Positions 36,051 to 44,651 are shown, numbered from the stretch's first letter. The stretch is 64,000 bases of DNA from Stutzerimonas nosocomialis (GCF_005876855.1 NZ_QLAE01000003.1:1-64000); one strand, 5' to 3'. The notes: generated by a model from the letters alone, not told the origin. Numbers and translations: made by a program.

Positions 36051-36581
36051 ATGCCCACCCACGCCCCCGAAATGCCCATCCAGGTCGACGACGAAACCGG
36101 CGTCTGGACCACCGATGCGCTGCCGATGCTCTATGTGCCGCGCCACTTCTTCGTCAACAACCACAGGGGCATCGAGGAAGCGCTCGGCGCCGAGAAATAC
36201 GCCGAGATCCTCTACAAGGCCGGCTACACGTCCGCCTGGCACTGGTGCGAGAAGGAAGCCGAATGCCACGGGCTCTCGGGCGCGGCGGTGTTCGAACACT
36301 ACATGAAGCGCATCTCCCAGCGCGGCTGGGGGCTGTTCGATATCCAGGAACTGGACCTCGCCAAGGGCACCGCCCAGGTACGCCTGCGCCACTCCGCCTT
36401 CGTGTACGTGTACGGCAAGGTCAATCGCAAGGTGGATTACATGTTCACCGGCTGGTTCTCCGGCGCGCTGGACCAGATTCTCGCCGCCGTCGGCAGCCCG
36501 ATCCGCACGGTGACCGTGCAGGAATACAGCGGTGCCGAAGACGGCCACGACGACGGGCTGTTCGTCACCCGGCCCCTGTAA
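36051..36581 (+). CDS. DUF5943 (V4R-like) protein
   Basis: A 176-residue soluble protein of the DUF5943 family, conserved beside dgcA in pseudomonads. The second half (FVYVYGKVNRKVDYMFTGWFSGALDQILAAVG, then VTVQEYSG) resembles the V4R/4-vinyl-reductase small-molecule binding fold seen in XylR-type sensors, but the usual C-terminal cysteines are replaced. It has no DNA-binding domain. It could bind a pathway intermediate or assist the Dgc complex; the function is unproven. The ATG at 36051 has CGGAG 9 bp upstream, and a GTG three codons earlier is an alternative. Confidence 0.7.
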   Translation: MPTHAPEMPIQVDDETGVWTTDALPMLYVPRHFFVNNHRGIEEALGAEKYAEILYKAGYTSAWHWCEKEAECHGLSGAAVFEHYMKRISQRGWGLFDIQELDLAKGTAQVRLRHSAFVYVYGKVNRKVDYMFTGWFSGALDQILAAVGSPIRTVTVQEYSGAEDGHDDGLFVTRPL

Positions 36582-36603
36582 CCGAACGACCTGCAGAGTC
36601 CGC

Positions 36604-36678
36604 GGAGTGGATGAAGGCGCAGCCTTGTCCGCCGCAACGGACGCCGATCCGGTGGATGGCTTCGGCCATCCGCCCTAC
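36604..36678. repeat. GGTGGATG hairpin repeat before dgcA
   Basis: GGTGGATGGC (36651-36660), TTCG, GCCATCCGCC (36665-36674), CTACG: the same module as at 35997 with one substitution. It is preceded by a degenerate half, GTGGATGAAGGCGCAGCC, from 36607. It ends about 50 bp before the dgcA start. Confidence 0.75.
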
Positions 36679-36730
36679 GCAGATATGCACAGCGCACCGT
36701 GAGCGCGGTAGCCGAATCGAGGAGAAGGTC

Positions 36731-38803
36731 ATGGCCTTCGAAGCAATGTTCCAGCCGATCCAGATCGGCAAGCTCACCATCCGCAACCGGGTGCTCTCGA
36801 CCGCCCACGCCGAGGTCTACGCCACCGACGGCGGGATGACCACCGAGCGCTACGTGAAGTACTACGAGGAAAAGGCCAAGGGCGGCATCGGCCTGGCCAT
36901 CTGCGGCGGCTCCTCGGTGGTCGCGATCGACAGCCCGCAGCACTGGTGGTCCTCGGTGAACCTCGCCACCGACCGGATCATCCCGCACTTCCAGAACCTT
37001 GCCGACGCGATGCACAAGCATGGCGCCAGGATCATGATCCAGATTACCCACATGGGCCGTCGCTCGCGCTGGGACGGCGGCCACTGGCCGACCCTGATGT
37101 CGCCCTCCGGCATCCGCGAGCCGGTCCACCGCGCCACCTGCAAGACCATCGAGCCGGAAGAGATCCAGCGGGTGATCGGCAACTTCGCCCAGGCCGCCCG
37201 GCGTGCCAAGGAAGGCGGCCTGGACGGCGTCGAGCTGTCGGCCGTGCACCAGCACCTGATCGACCAGTTCTGGTCGCCGCGGGTGAACAAGCGCACCGAC
37301 GAATGGGGCGGCAGCTTCGAGAACCGCATGCGCTTCGGCCTGGAAGTGCTCAAGGCCGTGCGCGCCGAGGTGGGCGACGACTTCTGCGTGGGCATGCGCA
37401 TCTGCGGCGACGAATTCCATCCGGACGGCCTCTCCCACGAGGACATGAAACAGATCGCCGCCTATTACGACGCCACCGGCATGCTCGATTTCATCGGCGT
37501 GGTGGGGTCGGGCTGCGACACCCACAACACCCTGGCCAACGTCATCCCCAACATGAGCTTTCCGCCCGAGCCCTTCCTGCACCTGGCGGCCGGCATCAAG
37601 GAAGTGGTCAAGGTGCCGGTGCTGCACGCGCAGAACATCAAGGACCCGAACCAGGCCACGCGCATCCTCGAAGGCGGCTACGTGGACATGGTCGGCATGA
37701 CCCGCGCGCACATCGCCGACCCGCACCTGATCGCCAAGATCAGGATGGGCCAGGTCGACCAGATCCGGCAGTGCGTCGGCGCCAACTACTGCATCGACCG
37801 CCAGTACCAGGGGCTGGACGTGCTGTGCATCCAGAACGCCGCGACCAGCCGCGAGCACCTGGGCGTGCCGCACATCATCGAAAAATCGACAGGACCGAAG
37901 CGAAAGGTGGTGGTCGTCGGCGGCGGCCCGGCGGGCATGGAGGCCGCGCGGGTCTGTGCCGAACGCGGCCATGAGGTGACGCTTTTCGAGAAACAGGAAC
38001 AACTGGGCGGGCAGATCACCCTCGCCGCGCGGGCGCCGCAGCGCGACCAGATCGCCGGCATCACCCGCTGGTACCAGCTGGAGCTGGCGCGCCTGGGGAT
38101 CGACCTGCGCCTGGGCACCCCGGCGGACGTGGACACCGTCCATGACCTGCGCGCCGACATCGTCATCCTCGCCAACGGCGGCCATCCGTTCCTCGAACAG
38201 GTCGAGCACTGGGGCGCGGCCGAAGGGCTGGTGGTCAGCAGCTGGGACATTCTCGCCGGCACGGTGGCCCCGGGCAGGAACGTGCTGGTCTACGACACCA
38301 TCTGCGAATTCACCGGGATGTCGGTCGCCGACTTCCTCGCCGACAAGGGCAGCCAGGTCGAGATCGTCACCGACGACATCAAGCCGGGCGTGGCGGTCGG
38401 CGGCACCAGCTTCCCCACCTACTACCGCAGCCTCTACCCCAAGGACGTGATCATGACCGGCGACCTGATGCTGGAGAAGGTCTACGCCGAGGGCGACAAG
38501 AAGGTCGCGGTGCTGGAGAACGAATACTCCGGCGCCAGGGAGGAGCGCGTCGTGGACCAGATCGTGGTCGAAAACGGCGTGCGACCGGACGAGTCGCTGT
38601 ACTACGCGCTCAAGGAGGGCTCGCTCAACAAGGGCCAGATCGACATCGACGCGCTGTTCGCCATCGCGCCGCAGCCCTGCCTGGCCAGCCTCGACGAAAG
38701 GGCGGCCGGCGGCTACCTGCTGTTTCGCATCGGCGACTGCGTGGCCCAGCGCAACACTCACGCGGCGATCTACGACGCGCTGCGGCTGTGCAAGGACTTC
38801 TAA
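36731..38803 (+). CDS. dgcA: Dimethylglycine demethylase subunit A
   Basis: A 690-residue flavoprotein related to trimethylamine dehydrogenase, required in P. aeruginosa for dimethylglycine to sarcosine. The N-terminal old-yellow-enzyme barrel (FQPIQIGKLTIRNRVLSTAHAEVY) binds FMN, and the C-terminal half has a dinucleotide fold VVVVGGGPAGMEAARVCAERG. Between them is the cluster segment with Cys348, Cys354 and Cys366; the position of the second cysteine in trimethylamine dehydrogenase is Ala351, so only three of four ligands are present. The ATG at 36731 follows GGAGAAGG. It is followed by dgcB after 100 bp containing tandem repeats. Confidence 0.93.
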   Translation: MAFEAMFQPIQIGKLTIRNRVLSTAHAEVYATDGGMTTERYVKYYEEKAKGGIGLAICGGSSVVAIDSPQHWWSSVNLATDRIIPHFQNLADAMHKHGARIMIQITHMGRRSRWDGGHWPTLMSPSGIREPVHRATCKTIEPEEIQRVIGNFAQAARRAKEGGLDGVELSAVHQHLIDQFWSPRVNKRTDEWGGSFENRMRFGLEVLKAVRAEVGDDFCVGMRICGDEFHPDGLSHEDMKQIAAYYDATGMLDFIGVVGSGCDTHNTLANVIPNMSFPPEPFLHLAAGIKEVVKVPVLHAQNIKDPNQATRILEGGYVDMVGMTRAHIADPHLIAKIRMGQVDQIRQCVGANYCIDRQYQGLDVLCIQNAATSREHLGVPHIIEKSTGPKRKVVVVGGGPAGMEAARVCAERGHEVTLFEKQEQLGGQITLAARAPQRDQIAGITRWYQLELARLGIDLRLGTPADVDTVHDLRADIVILANGGHPFLEQVEHWGAAEGLVVSSWDILAGTVAPGRNVLVYDTICEFTGMSVADFLADKGSQVEIVTDDIKPGVAVGGTSFPTYYRSLYPKDVIMTGDLMLEKVYAEGDKKVAVLENEYSGAREERVVDQIVVENGVRPDESLYYALKEGSLNKGQIDIDALFAIAPQPCLASLDERAAGGYLLFRIGDCVAQRNTHAAIYDALRLCKDF

Positions 38804-38884
38804 GAAGCTTGAAGCTGGAAGTGAAAAGCTGGAAGTGAAAAGCGACCGAACCGCTTCCAGCTTCCGGCTTCGGCTTCCGGCTCT
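38804..38884. repeat. Tandem and inverted GAAGC-type repeats, dgcA-dgcB gap
   Basis: AGCTGGAAGTGAAA occurs twice in perfect tandem (38813-38826 and 38827-38840). GAAGCTGGAA (38811-38820) is perfectly inverted as TTCCAGCTTC (38855-38864), followed by CTTCCGG / CTTCGG repeats to 38880. It starts almost at the dgcA stop. The same repeat style is found at 63130-63230. Confidence 0.75.
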
Positions 38885-38903
38885 CCAGATCAGGTGAGCT
38901 GCA

Positions 38904-40883
38904 ATGCTTGATACGATACTTCCGCTTCTGCTCTTCGCCGCCCTGGCTCTGGCCGTGCTCGGTGCGATGAGGCGCTTCGCCCTGTGGCGCCGCGGCCGGC
39001 CGGCACCGGTCGACTGGCTCGGCGGGCTGATGAAGATGCCGCGCCGCTACCTGGTGGACCTGCACCACGTGGTCGAGCGCGACCGGTACATGTCCCGCAC
39101 CCATGTGGCCACCGCCGGCGGTTTCGTGCTCGCGGCGCTGCTCGCCGTGCTGGTCCACGGCCTCGGCCTGCACCACCGCCTCCTCGGGTTCGCCCTGCTG
39201 GCCGCCACGGCGCTGATGTTCGTCGGCGCCCTGTTCGTCGCCAAGCGCCGCCTCGACCCGCCCTCGCGCCTGTCCAAAGGGCCCTGGATGCGCCTGCCGA
39301 AAAGCCTGCTGATGTTCGCGGCGAGCTTCTTCCTCGTCACGCTGCCGGTGGCAGGCATTCTTCCCGAGCACTTCGGGGGCTGGATTCTGGCTGTCATCCT
39401 CGCCGTCGGGGTGGCCTGGGGCGTGTCCGAACTCTTCTTCGGCATGACCTGGGGCGGGCCGATGAAGCACGCCTTCGCCGGCGCCCTGCACCTGGCCTGG
39501 CACCGCCGCCCGGAACGTTTTCGCACGCCGCACGACGCCAGCGCGGCGCGCTCCAGCGGGCTCAAGGCACTGGACCTGGAAGACACCACGGCACCGCTCG
39601 GGGTCGGCAAACCCCGCGACTTCACCTGGAATCAGCTGCTCGGCTTCGACGCCTGCGTGCAGTGCGGGCGTTGCGAGGCGATGTGCCCGGCGTTCGCCGC
39701 AGGCCAGCCGCTGAACCCGAAGAAACTCATCCAGGACATGGTCGTGGGCCTCGCCGGCGGCAGCGACAAGGCCTATTTCGGCAGCCCCTACCCCGGGCTT
39801 GCGGTCGGCCTGCACAGCGGCGCGCCGGACCGACCGATCGTCGCCGACGGGGCCGGGGGCCTGCTCGAGGCCGACACCCTGTGGTCGTGCACCACCTGCC
39901 GCGCCTGCGTGGAGGAATGCCCGATGATGATCGAGCACGTCGATGCCATCGTCGACATGCGCCGGCACCTGACGCTGGAAAAAGGCGCTACGCCGGGCAA
40001 GGGCGCCGACGTGCTGGAAAACCTCATCGCCACTGACAACCCCGGCGGCTTCGCGCCCGGCGGGCGGCTCAACTGGGCGGCCGACCTCGACCTGCCGCTG
40101 ATGAGCGAAAAGGGCTCGGCCGAGGTGCTGTTCTGGGTCGGCGACGGCGCCTTCGACATGCGCAACCAGCGCACCCTGCGCGCCTTCGTGAAGATCCTGC
40201 GCGCGGCCCACGTCGACTTCGCCGTGCTCGGCCTGGAAGAACGCGACAGCGGCGACCTCGCCCGCCGCCTCGGCGACGAGGCCACCTTCCAGACGCTGGC
40301 CAGGCGCAACATCGCCACCCTGTCCGGCTACCGTTTCGCACGGATCGTCACCTGCGATCCGCACAGTTTCCACGTCCTGAAGAACGAATACGGCGCCCTC
40401 GGCGGCCGCTACGAGGTGATGCACCACAGCACCTTCATCGACGAGCTGGTGCGGCGCGGCGCGCTCAGGCTCGGCCAGAGCAAGGCGGGCCGGGTGACCT
40501 ACCACGACCCCTGCTACCTCGGCCGCTACAACGGCGAATACGAGGCGCCGCGCGCCGTGCTCGGGGCCATCGGCATCCAGGTCAGCGAGATGCAGCGCTC
40601 GGGCTTTCGCTCGCGCTGCTGCGGAGGCGGCGGCGGCGCGCCGATCACCGACATCCCCGGCACCCAGCGGATACCCGACATGCGCATGGCCGACATCCGC
40701 GAGACCGGTGCCGAGCTGGTGGCCGTGGGCTGCCCGCAATGCACCGCCATGCTCGAGGGCGTGGTCGGCCCGCGCCCGGAGGTCAAGGACATCGCCGAGC
40801 TGGTGGCCGACGCGCTGATCGAGCCGGACGCCGCGGTGAAGCGGCCGGCGCCGGCGGCGCGTGAAGTGGCGCAGGTGCCGTGA
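38904..40883 (+). CDS. dgcB: Dimethylglycine demethylase subunit B (membrane Fe-S/CCG protein)
   Basis: A 659-residue protein linking DgcA to the electron-transport chain. The first 185 residues hold hydrophobic segments (about 5-20, 70-88, 92-110, 135-150, 158-180). Two [4Fe-4S] motifs follow: Cys251-x2-Cys254-x2-Cys257-x3-Cys261 and Cys329-x2-Cys332-x2-Cys335-x3-Cys339. The C-terminal part is of the heterodisulfide-reductase CCG type, with Cys572-Cys573 in CCGGGGG. This plan resembles membrane ETF-oxidising Fe-S proteins, so electrons may reach quinone through it. Required for dimethylglycine use in P. aeruginosa. Confidence 0.92.
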   Translation: MLDTILPLLLFAALALAVLGAMRRFALWRRGRPAPVDWLGGLMKMPRRYLVDLHHVVERDRYMSRTHVATAGGFVLAALLAVLVHGLGLHHRLLGFALLAATALMFVGALFVAKRRLDPPSRLSKGPWMRLPKSLLMFAASFFLVTLPVAGILPEHFGGWILAVILAVGVAWGVSELFFGMTWGGPMKHAFAGALHLAWHRRPERFRTPHDASAARSSGLKALDLEDTTAPLGVGKPRDFTWNQLLGFDACVQCGRCEAMCPAFAAGQPLNPKKLIQDMVVGLAGGSDKAYFGSPYPGLAVGLHSGAPDRPIVADGAGGLLEADTLWSCTTCRACVEECPMMIEHVDAIVDMRRHLTLEKGATPGKGADVLENLIATDNPGGFAPGGRLNWAADLDLPLMSEKGSAEVLFWVGDGAFDMRNQRTLRAFVKILRAAHVDFAVLGLEERDSGDLARRLGDEATFQTLARRNIATLSGYRFARIVTCDPHSFHVLKNEYGALGGRYEVMHHSTFIDELVRRGALRLGQSKAGRVTYHDPCYLGRYNGEYEAPRAVLGAIGIQVSEMQRSGFRSRCCGGGGGAPITDIPGTQRIPDMRMADIRETGAELVAVGCPQCTAMLEGVVGPRPEVKDIAELVADALIEPDAAVKRPAPAAREVAQVP

Positions 40884-40992
40884 TGATGGCTCGCGCGTTC
40901 CCCTCGCGCCCAGGCCGGGCGCCCCTGGCCCCGCCCTTACGTCCCCGCAAAACAGGACAACGGGCGCCCCGCCCAGCCCCGGAGATTCCGTC

Positions 40993-42222
40993 ATGAGCGA
41001 CATCGTCCGCCGCGACCCGCGTGCCGAGTGGATCGCCCGCAACCGCCTGCATCCCCTGCACGCGGCGATGCAGAAAAGCGAAGCCCGCTGGATCGGCCCC
41101 AACGGGCTGATCCGCAAGAACCCCCATGCGCTCGCGGCAGGGTTCGTCGGCCCCAGCGGCCTCAAGCGCATCGACCGCTCCGGCGCCCAGCAAGGCGGCG
41201 CACCGAAGCGCAGCGCGCCACGAGCCGCGGTGCGCCTGCCGCTGCACCTCGTCGAGCAGCCGAGCCATCTGGTGGCCGTGGTGCCGGACATGGTCGGTGG
41301 CCGCCTCGGCAGCCATGACCACGACGTGCTCGGCCTCGCCCGGCAGCTGGCCGGCGCCACCGGCGCGGTGCTGACAGTGGTCTTCGGCCAGCCCAGGGAA
41401 GACGCCTTCGACACCGCCGGCGTCGATCGGCTGCTGGTCCTGGACGGCGACGCCTATGGCGGCTATTGCCCGGAGCAGCGCCTGCTGGCCCTGCGTGCGG
41501 TGGAGAGCGGCTTCGCGCCGCGCCACTGGCTGCTGCCCGACAGCCGCAGCGGTGGCGGCGAGCTCGGCCGGCGGCTGGCGGCGAGCCTGGGCGAACGTCC
41601 GGCCACGCGGGTCTGGCAGGTGCGCGACGGGCTCTGCAGCGGTCGCGCCGGCGCCGGCCGCGAGGACCTCGTGCAGCCCACGCCGCGCCTGATCCTGGCC
41701 GCCGCCGAATGCGCCGAGCCGGTCAGCGAAACCCGTCATGAGGCCCGCCGGGTCGAACTGCCCGCGCCCGCGATCGGCCATCTGCCACGCATGGAAGACC
41801 TCGGCGCGGTCGCCGTCGACCCGGCCCAGATCCCGCTGGCCGAGGCCGAATTCATCCTCTCCGGCGGCAACGGCGTCACCGACTGGGACCTGTTCCACTG
41901 TGCCGCGGCCACCCTCGGCGCCACCGAGGGCGCGTCGCGGGTGGCGGTGGACGACGGCCACATGCCGCGCGCGCGGCAGGTCGGCGCCACCGGCACCTGG
42001 GTCACCGCGCGGGTCTACCTGGCGGTCGGCATCTCCGGGGCGATCCAGCACCTGCAGGGCATCGGCGGCTGCGACAAGGTCATCGCGGTCAACCTCGACC
42101 CCGGCTGCGACATGATCAAGCGCGCCGACCTCGCCGTCGTCGGCGATTCGGCCGCCATCCTCCAGGCACTGATCGAGCGCGTCGCCGCCCATCGAGAGGG
42201 AGGGCGACGTGATGCGGCCTGA
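40993..42222 (+). CDS. Electron transfer flavoprotein alpha-like subunit with N-terminal extension
   Basis: A 409-residue ETF alpha homologue. The core starts near residue 80; the FAD-binding C-terminal domain has FILSGGNGVTDWDLF and TGTWVTARVYLAVGISGAIQHLQGIGG. Ordinary ETF alpha is about 310 residues. The additional 80-100 residues at the N-terminus (from MSDIVRRDPRAEWIARNRLH) are basic and not membrane-spanning. Its place after dgcB and before the beta-like subunit, as in P. aeruginosa, suggests an ETF dedicated to dimethylglycine oxidation. GGAG lies 9 bp before the ATG. Confidence 0.88.
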   Translation: MSDIVRRDPRAEWIARNRLHPLHAAMQKSEARWIGPNGLIRKNPHALAAGFVGPSGLKRIDRSGAQQGGAPKRSAPRAAVRLPLHLVEQPSHLVAVVPDMVGGRLGSHDHDVLGLARQLAGATGAVLTVVFGQPREDAFDTAGVDRLLVLDGDAYGGYCPEQRLLALRAVESGFAPRHWLLPDSRSGGGELGRRLAASLGERPATRVWQVRDGLCSGRAGAGREDLVQPTPRLILAAAECAEPVSETRHEARRVELPAPAIGHLPRMEDLGAVAVDPAQIPLAEAEFILSGGNGVTDWDLFHCAAATLGATEGASRVAVDDGHMPRARQVGATGTWVTARVYLAVGISGAIQHLQGIGGCDKVIAVNLDPGCDMIKRADLAVVGDSAAILQALIERVAAHREGGRRDAA

Positions 42223-42262
42223 CCTAGGAGCCCTTATCCGGTACGCGCCCATCGACCGCCCC

Positions 42263-42295
42263 GGTGGATCGGTGAAGCGTGATCCACCCTACGGA
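42263..42295. repeat. GGTGGATC hairpin repeat between the ETF genes
   Basis: GGTGGATC (42263-42270), GGTGAAGCGT, GATCCACC (42281-42288), then CTACG. A perfect 8-bp stem of the same family as those at 22.3, 35.9 and 36.65 kb, 10 bp before the next start codon. Confidence 0.8.
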
Positions 42296-42303
42296 GCCCG
42301 GCC

Positions 42304-43077
42304 ATGACTGATCTGCATGTCGTCGCCCTGGTTTCGGTCGGGGCGCATCCCACCTCCGGCCGGCCTCGCCGCGCCGAGCAGGATGCCCGCGCCGTCGAAC
42401 TCGGCCTGCGGCTGTCCGGCGAGCGGTTGCAGGTGGTGCACGCCGGCGATGCTTCCGACGAAACCTTGCGCGCCTACCTCGGCATGGGCCTGCCCGGACT
42501 GACGGTGCTCCAGCAGCCGCCACGGGCCGATGCCCTGCCCGCGCTGGTCGAACACCTGGCGAACTCGCCGGCGCAACTGGTCCTGACCGGGAGCCAGGCG
42601 GAAACCGGCGAAGGCTCCGGCATGCTGCCGTACCTGCTGGCCGAACGGCTCGGCTGGCCACTGGTGGTGGGCCTGGCGGACATCGAATCGGTCGAGAACG
42701 GCCAGGCGCTGGTGTTGCAGGCCCTGCCCCGTGGCCAGCGCAGGCGGCTGCGGGTGCGCCTGCCGTTTCTGGCCAGCGTAGACAACGGCGCACCGGCGGC
42801 GCGCCAGAGCGCCTTCGGCCCGGCACGCCGGGGCCAGTTGCAGGTTCAGGAGGCCGCGCCAGCCGACGATCCGCTGCTCGCCGTCGCCACCCTGCAACCG
42901 GCCCGCCCGCGCCCCAAGCGGCTGAAGGTGGTCAGCGCCGGCAACGCCGCCGAGCGCATGCGCGCCGCCACCCGCAAGGCTACCGGCGGAGGGGGCCAGA
43001 CGCTCGAAGGGGTTTCGCCGCAGGCCGCGGCAGAGGCTATCTTCAATGTGCTGCTGGACGAAGGGGTGCTGCGTTAG
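42304..43077 (+). CDS. Electron transfer flavoprotein beta-like subunit
   Basis: A 257-residue ETF beta homologue, partner of the preceding alpha-like subunit. The pattern LGMGLPGLTVLQQP and LTGSQAETGEGSGMLPYLLAERLGWPLV corresponds to the GS-x-Q-T-D-x-D-T-G-Q loop that binds AMP in beta subunits. The C-terminus (TGGGGQTLEGVSPQAAAEAIFNVLLDEGVL) matches the family end. The pathway role is inferred from gene order. The start lies close to a repeat, so expression may depend on coupling across it. Confidence 0.85.
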   Translation: MTDLHVVALVSVGAHPTSGRPRRAEQDARAVELGLRLSGERLQVVHAGDASDETLRAYLGMGLPGLTVLQQPPRADALPALVEHLANSPAQLVLTGSQAETGEGSGMLPYLLAERLGWPLVVGLADIESVENGQALVLQALPRGQRRRLRVRLPFLASVDNGAPAARQSAFGPARRGQLQVQEAAPADDPLLAVATLQPARPRPKRLKVVSAGNAAERMRAATRKATGGGGQTLEGVSPQAAAEAIFNVLLDEGVLR

Positions 43078-43099
43078 CACTGACCGTGGAGGAAGAACC

Positions 43100-43345
43100 A
43101 TGATGCATGCCGACCTGATCGACGCCGAAGATTTTCGCGAGCGCCTGGTGGCGCTTGGCCTGGCGATCCCACCGGGCTCGAGCCCGGAGCGCGCCTGCGA
43201 GCTGGCCGTGACCGGCCTCGACGGCGAACGGGCGCTGGCCTTGCGCCGGCTGGTGGAGGAACTGCTCGGCAGCCACGCCACGCTGCTGCCGGCCGTACGC
43301 GAGGCGATCTCCCGCAACCTGCTGCCGGCACTGGTGCCACGCTGA
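43100..43345 (+). CDS. 81-residue conserved-looking protein at the end of the dgc/etf run
   Basis: An 81-residue soluble, helical, acidic protein without signal peptide or cysteine. GGAGGAAG precedes the ATG at 43100 (a second ATG follows immediately), and it starts 22 bp after the ETF beta stop, so it is likely translated from the same mRNA. I do not recognise a family. The small size and operon position suggest an adaptor or assembly factor for the Dgc/ETF complex, which is an inference only. Confidence 0.6.
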   Translation: MMHADLIDAEDFRERLVALGLAIPPGSSPERACELAVTGLDGERALALRRLVEELLGSHATLLPAVREAISRNLLPALVPR

Positions 43346-43684
43346 TAGACGAAGCTTCGTGTGGGATTCACCCCCTCGTGAACAACAGGCGCAACGCGGC
43401 GGGCACCGTGGCGGCGGTCTTTCCGCCTCTTGCGGTGGAAGCGGTCGCGACCGAATGATTCGGCGCTCCGTTCGCGGTGAAGACCAGGCGTCCCCACAGG
43501 TCGAGTGCCGCTCGGCCTGACCGCCTGGCCGTTGCACAGCCCTGCGAGGAAAGTGCCCCGGCCCCCCGAGTGGAGGGCGCAAAACGCCGGGCGCAGCGGC
43601 GGGTGGCCTTTCCGCTTGCATGGGAGCGGTCTTGACCGCGAATGGCGTCGCCCCCCTCGCGGGCCCGGCCACTCCCTCAGCCCA
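43346..43684. repeat. Repeat-containing gap: three GGGAGCGGTC-type elements
   Basis: A 339-bp convergent gap. Three related elements are visible: GGAAGCGGTCGCGACCGAA (43437-43455), an inverted copy TTCGCGGTGAAGACCAG with TCCCCACAGG (43471-43500), and GGGAGCGGTCTTGACCGCGA (43622-43641). Each contains a GGTC..GACC type core. Nothing else was recognised, and no T-tailed terminator. Confidence 0.6.
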
Positions 43685-44611
43685 TCACAACCTGGCCTTC
43701 ACCGCATCCAGCCCGCTCTCGCCCTCGCGGGTCCGGACGCCATCGAGCCAGCCGTCGAGCACTTGCGGGTTGGCCTGCAGCCAGGCTTTCACGGCGCCCT
43801 CGGTGCTCGCCTGCTTGCTGTCGACCTGCTGCATGATGGTGTTCTCCATGTCCTGGGTGAACGTCAGGTTCTTCAGCAGTGCGCCGACGTTGGGGCACTG
43901 CGCCACGTAGTCCTTGCGCGTCAGGGTGTTCACGCTGCCGCTCTCGCCGAAGTATTTCTCGCCGCCCTTGAGGTAGCGCATGTCGAACTGCACGTTCATC
44001 GGATGCGGGGTCCAGCCGAGGAAGACCACGAACTGGTCGCGCCTGACCGCCCGGCCGACCTGCACCAGCATCGCCTGCTCGCTGGACTCCACCAGCTTCC
44101 AGTCGCCGAGGCCGAACTCGTCGGCGGCGATCATTTCCTTGATCGACTCGTTGGCCGGCGAGCCCGCGCCGATGCCGTAGATCGTGTGGTTGAAGCGGTC
44201 CGCGTGGGCGTCCAGGTCGGCGAAGGTCGTGACTCCCGCCTCGTAGGCATAGGCCGGCACGGCCAGGGTGTACTCGGTGCCGCTGAGATTCTCCGCGACC
44301 TCGTCGATCTCGCCGCCGGCGACCAGCTTGTCGTAATGGCTCTGCTGCGCGGGCATCCAGTTGCCGAGGAAGACGTCCACCTGCCCCTTCTGCAGCCCGG
44401 CGAAGATGATCGGCACCGCCAGGGTCGAACTCTGCACCTTGTAACCGAGCCCTTCGAGCACGAAACGGGCGATGCCGTTGGTGACCGCGATGTCGCTCCA
44501 GCCCGGATCGCCCAGGGTCACGGTGGCGCATGACGCCTCCTCGGCATGCGCCGACAGGCTGCCCGCGGTCAATGCCAGCCCGAGGGCCCATGCTGCTCGT
44601 GTCGTCTTCAT
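43685..44611 (-). CDS. choX: Choline ABC transporter substrate-binding protein (ChoX type)
   Basis: A 308-residue periplasmic binding protein with a signal peptide ending SLSAHA-EE. VTLGDPGWSDIAVTNGIARFVLEGLGY, FLGNWMPAQQSHYDKL and FLGWTPHPMNVQFD place it in the choline/acetylcholine-binding OpuAC group, with tryptophans for the choline box. It lies 40 bp after betC on the same strand, the common betC-choX pairing, so it should capture choline released from choline sulfate. No dedicated permease or ATPase is present, and it may share CbcWV. Confidence 0.88.
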   Translation of the reverse strand: MKTTRAAWALGLALTAGSLSAHAEEASCATVTLGDPGWSDIAVTNGIARFVLEGLGYKVQSSTLAVPIIFAGLQKGQVDVFLGNWMPAQQSHYDKLVAGGEIDEVAENLSGTEYTLAVPAYAYEAGVTTFADLDAHADRFNHTIYGIGAGSPANESIKEMIAADEFGLGDWKLVESSEQAMLVQVGRAVRRDQFVVFLGWTPHPMNVQFDMRYLKGGEKYFGESGSVNTLTRKDYVAQCPNVGALLKNLTFTQDMENTIMQQVDSKQASTEGAVKAWLQANPQVLDGWLDGVRTREGESGLDAVKARL

Positions 44612-44651
44612 CAGTCTCTCCTTGCTTGGTTGTTCTGCGCCGTGAAGCCCC

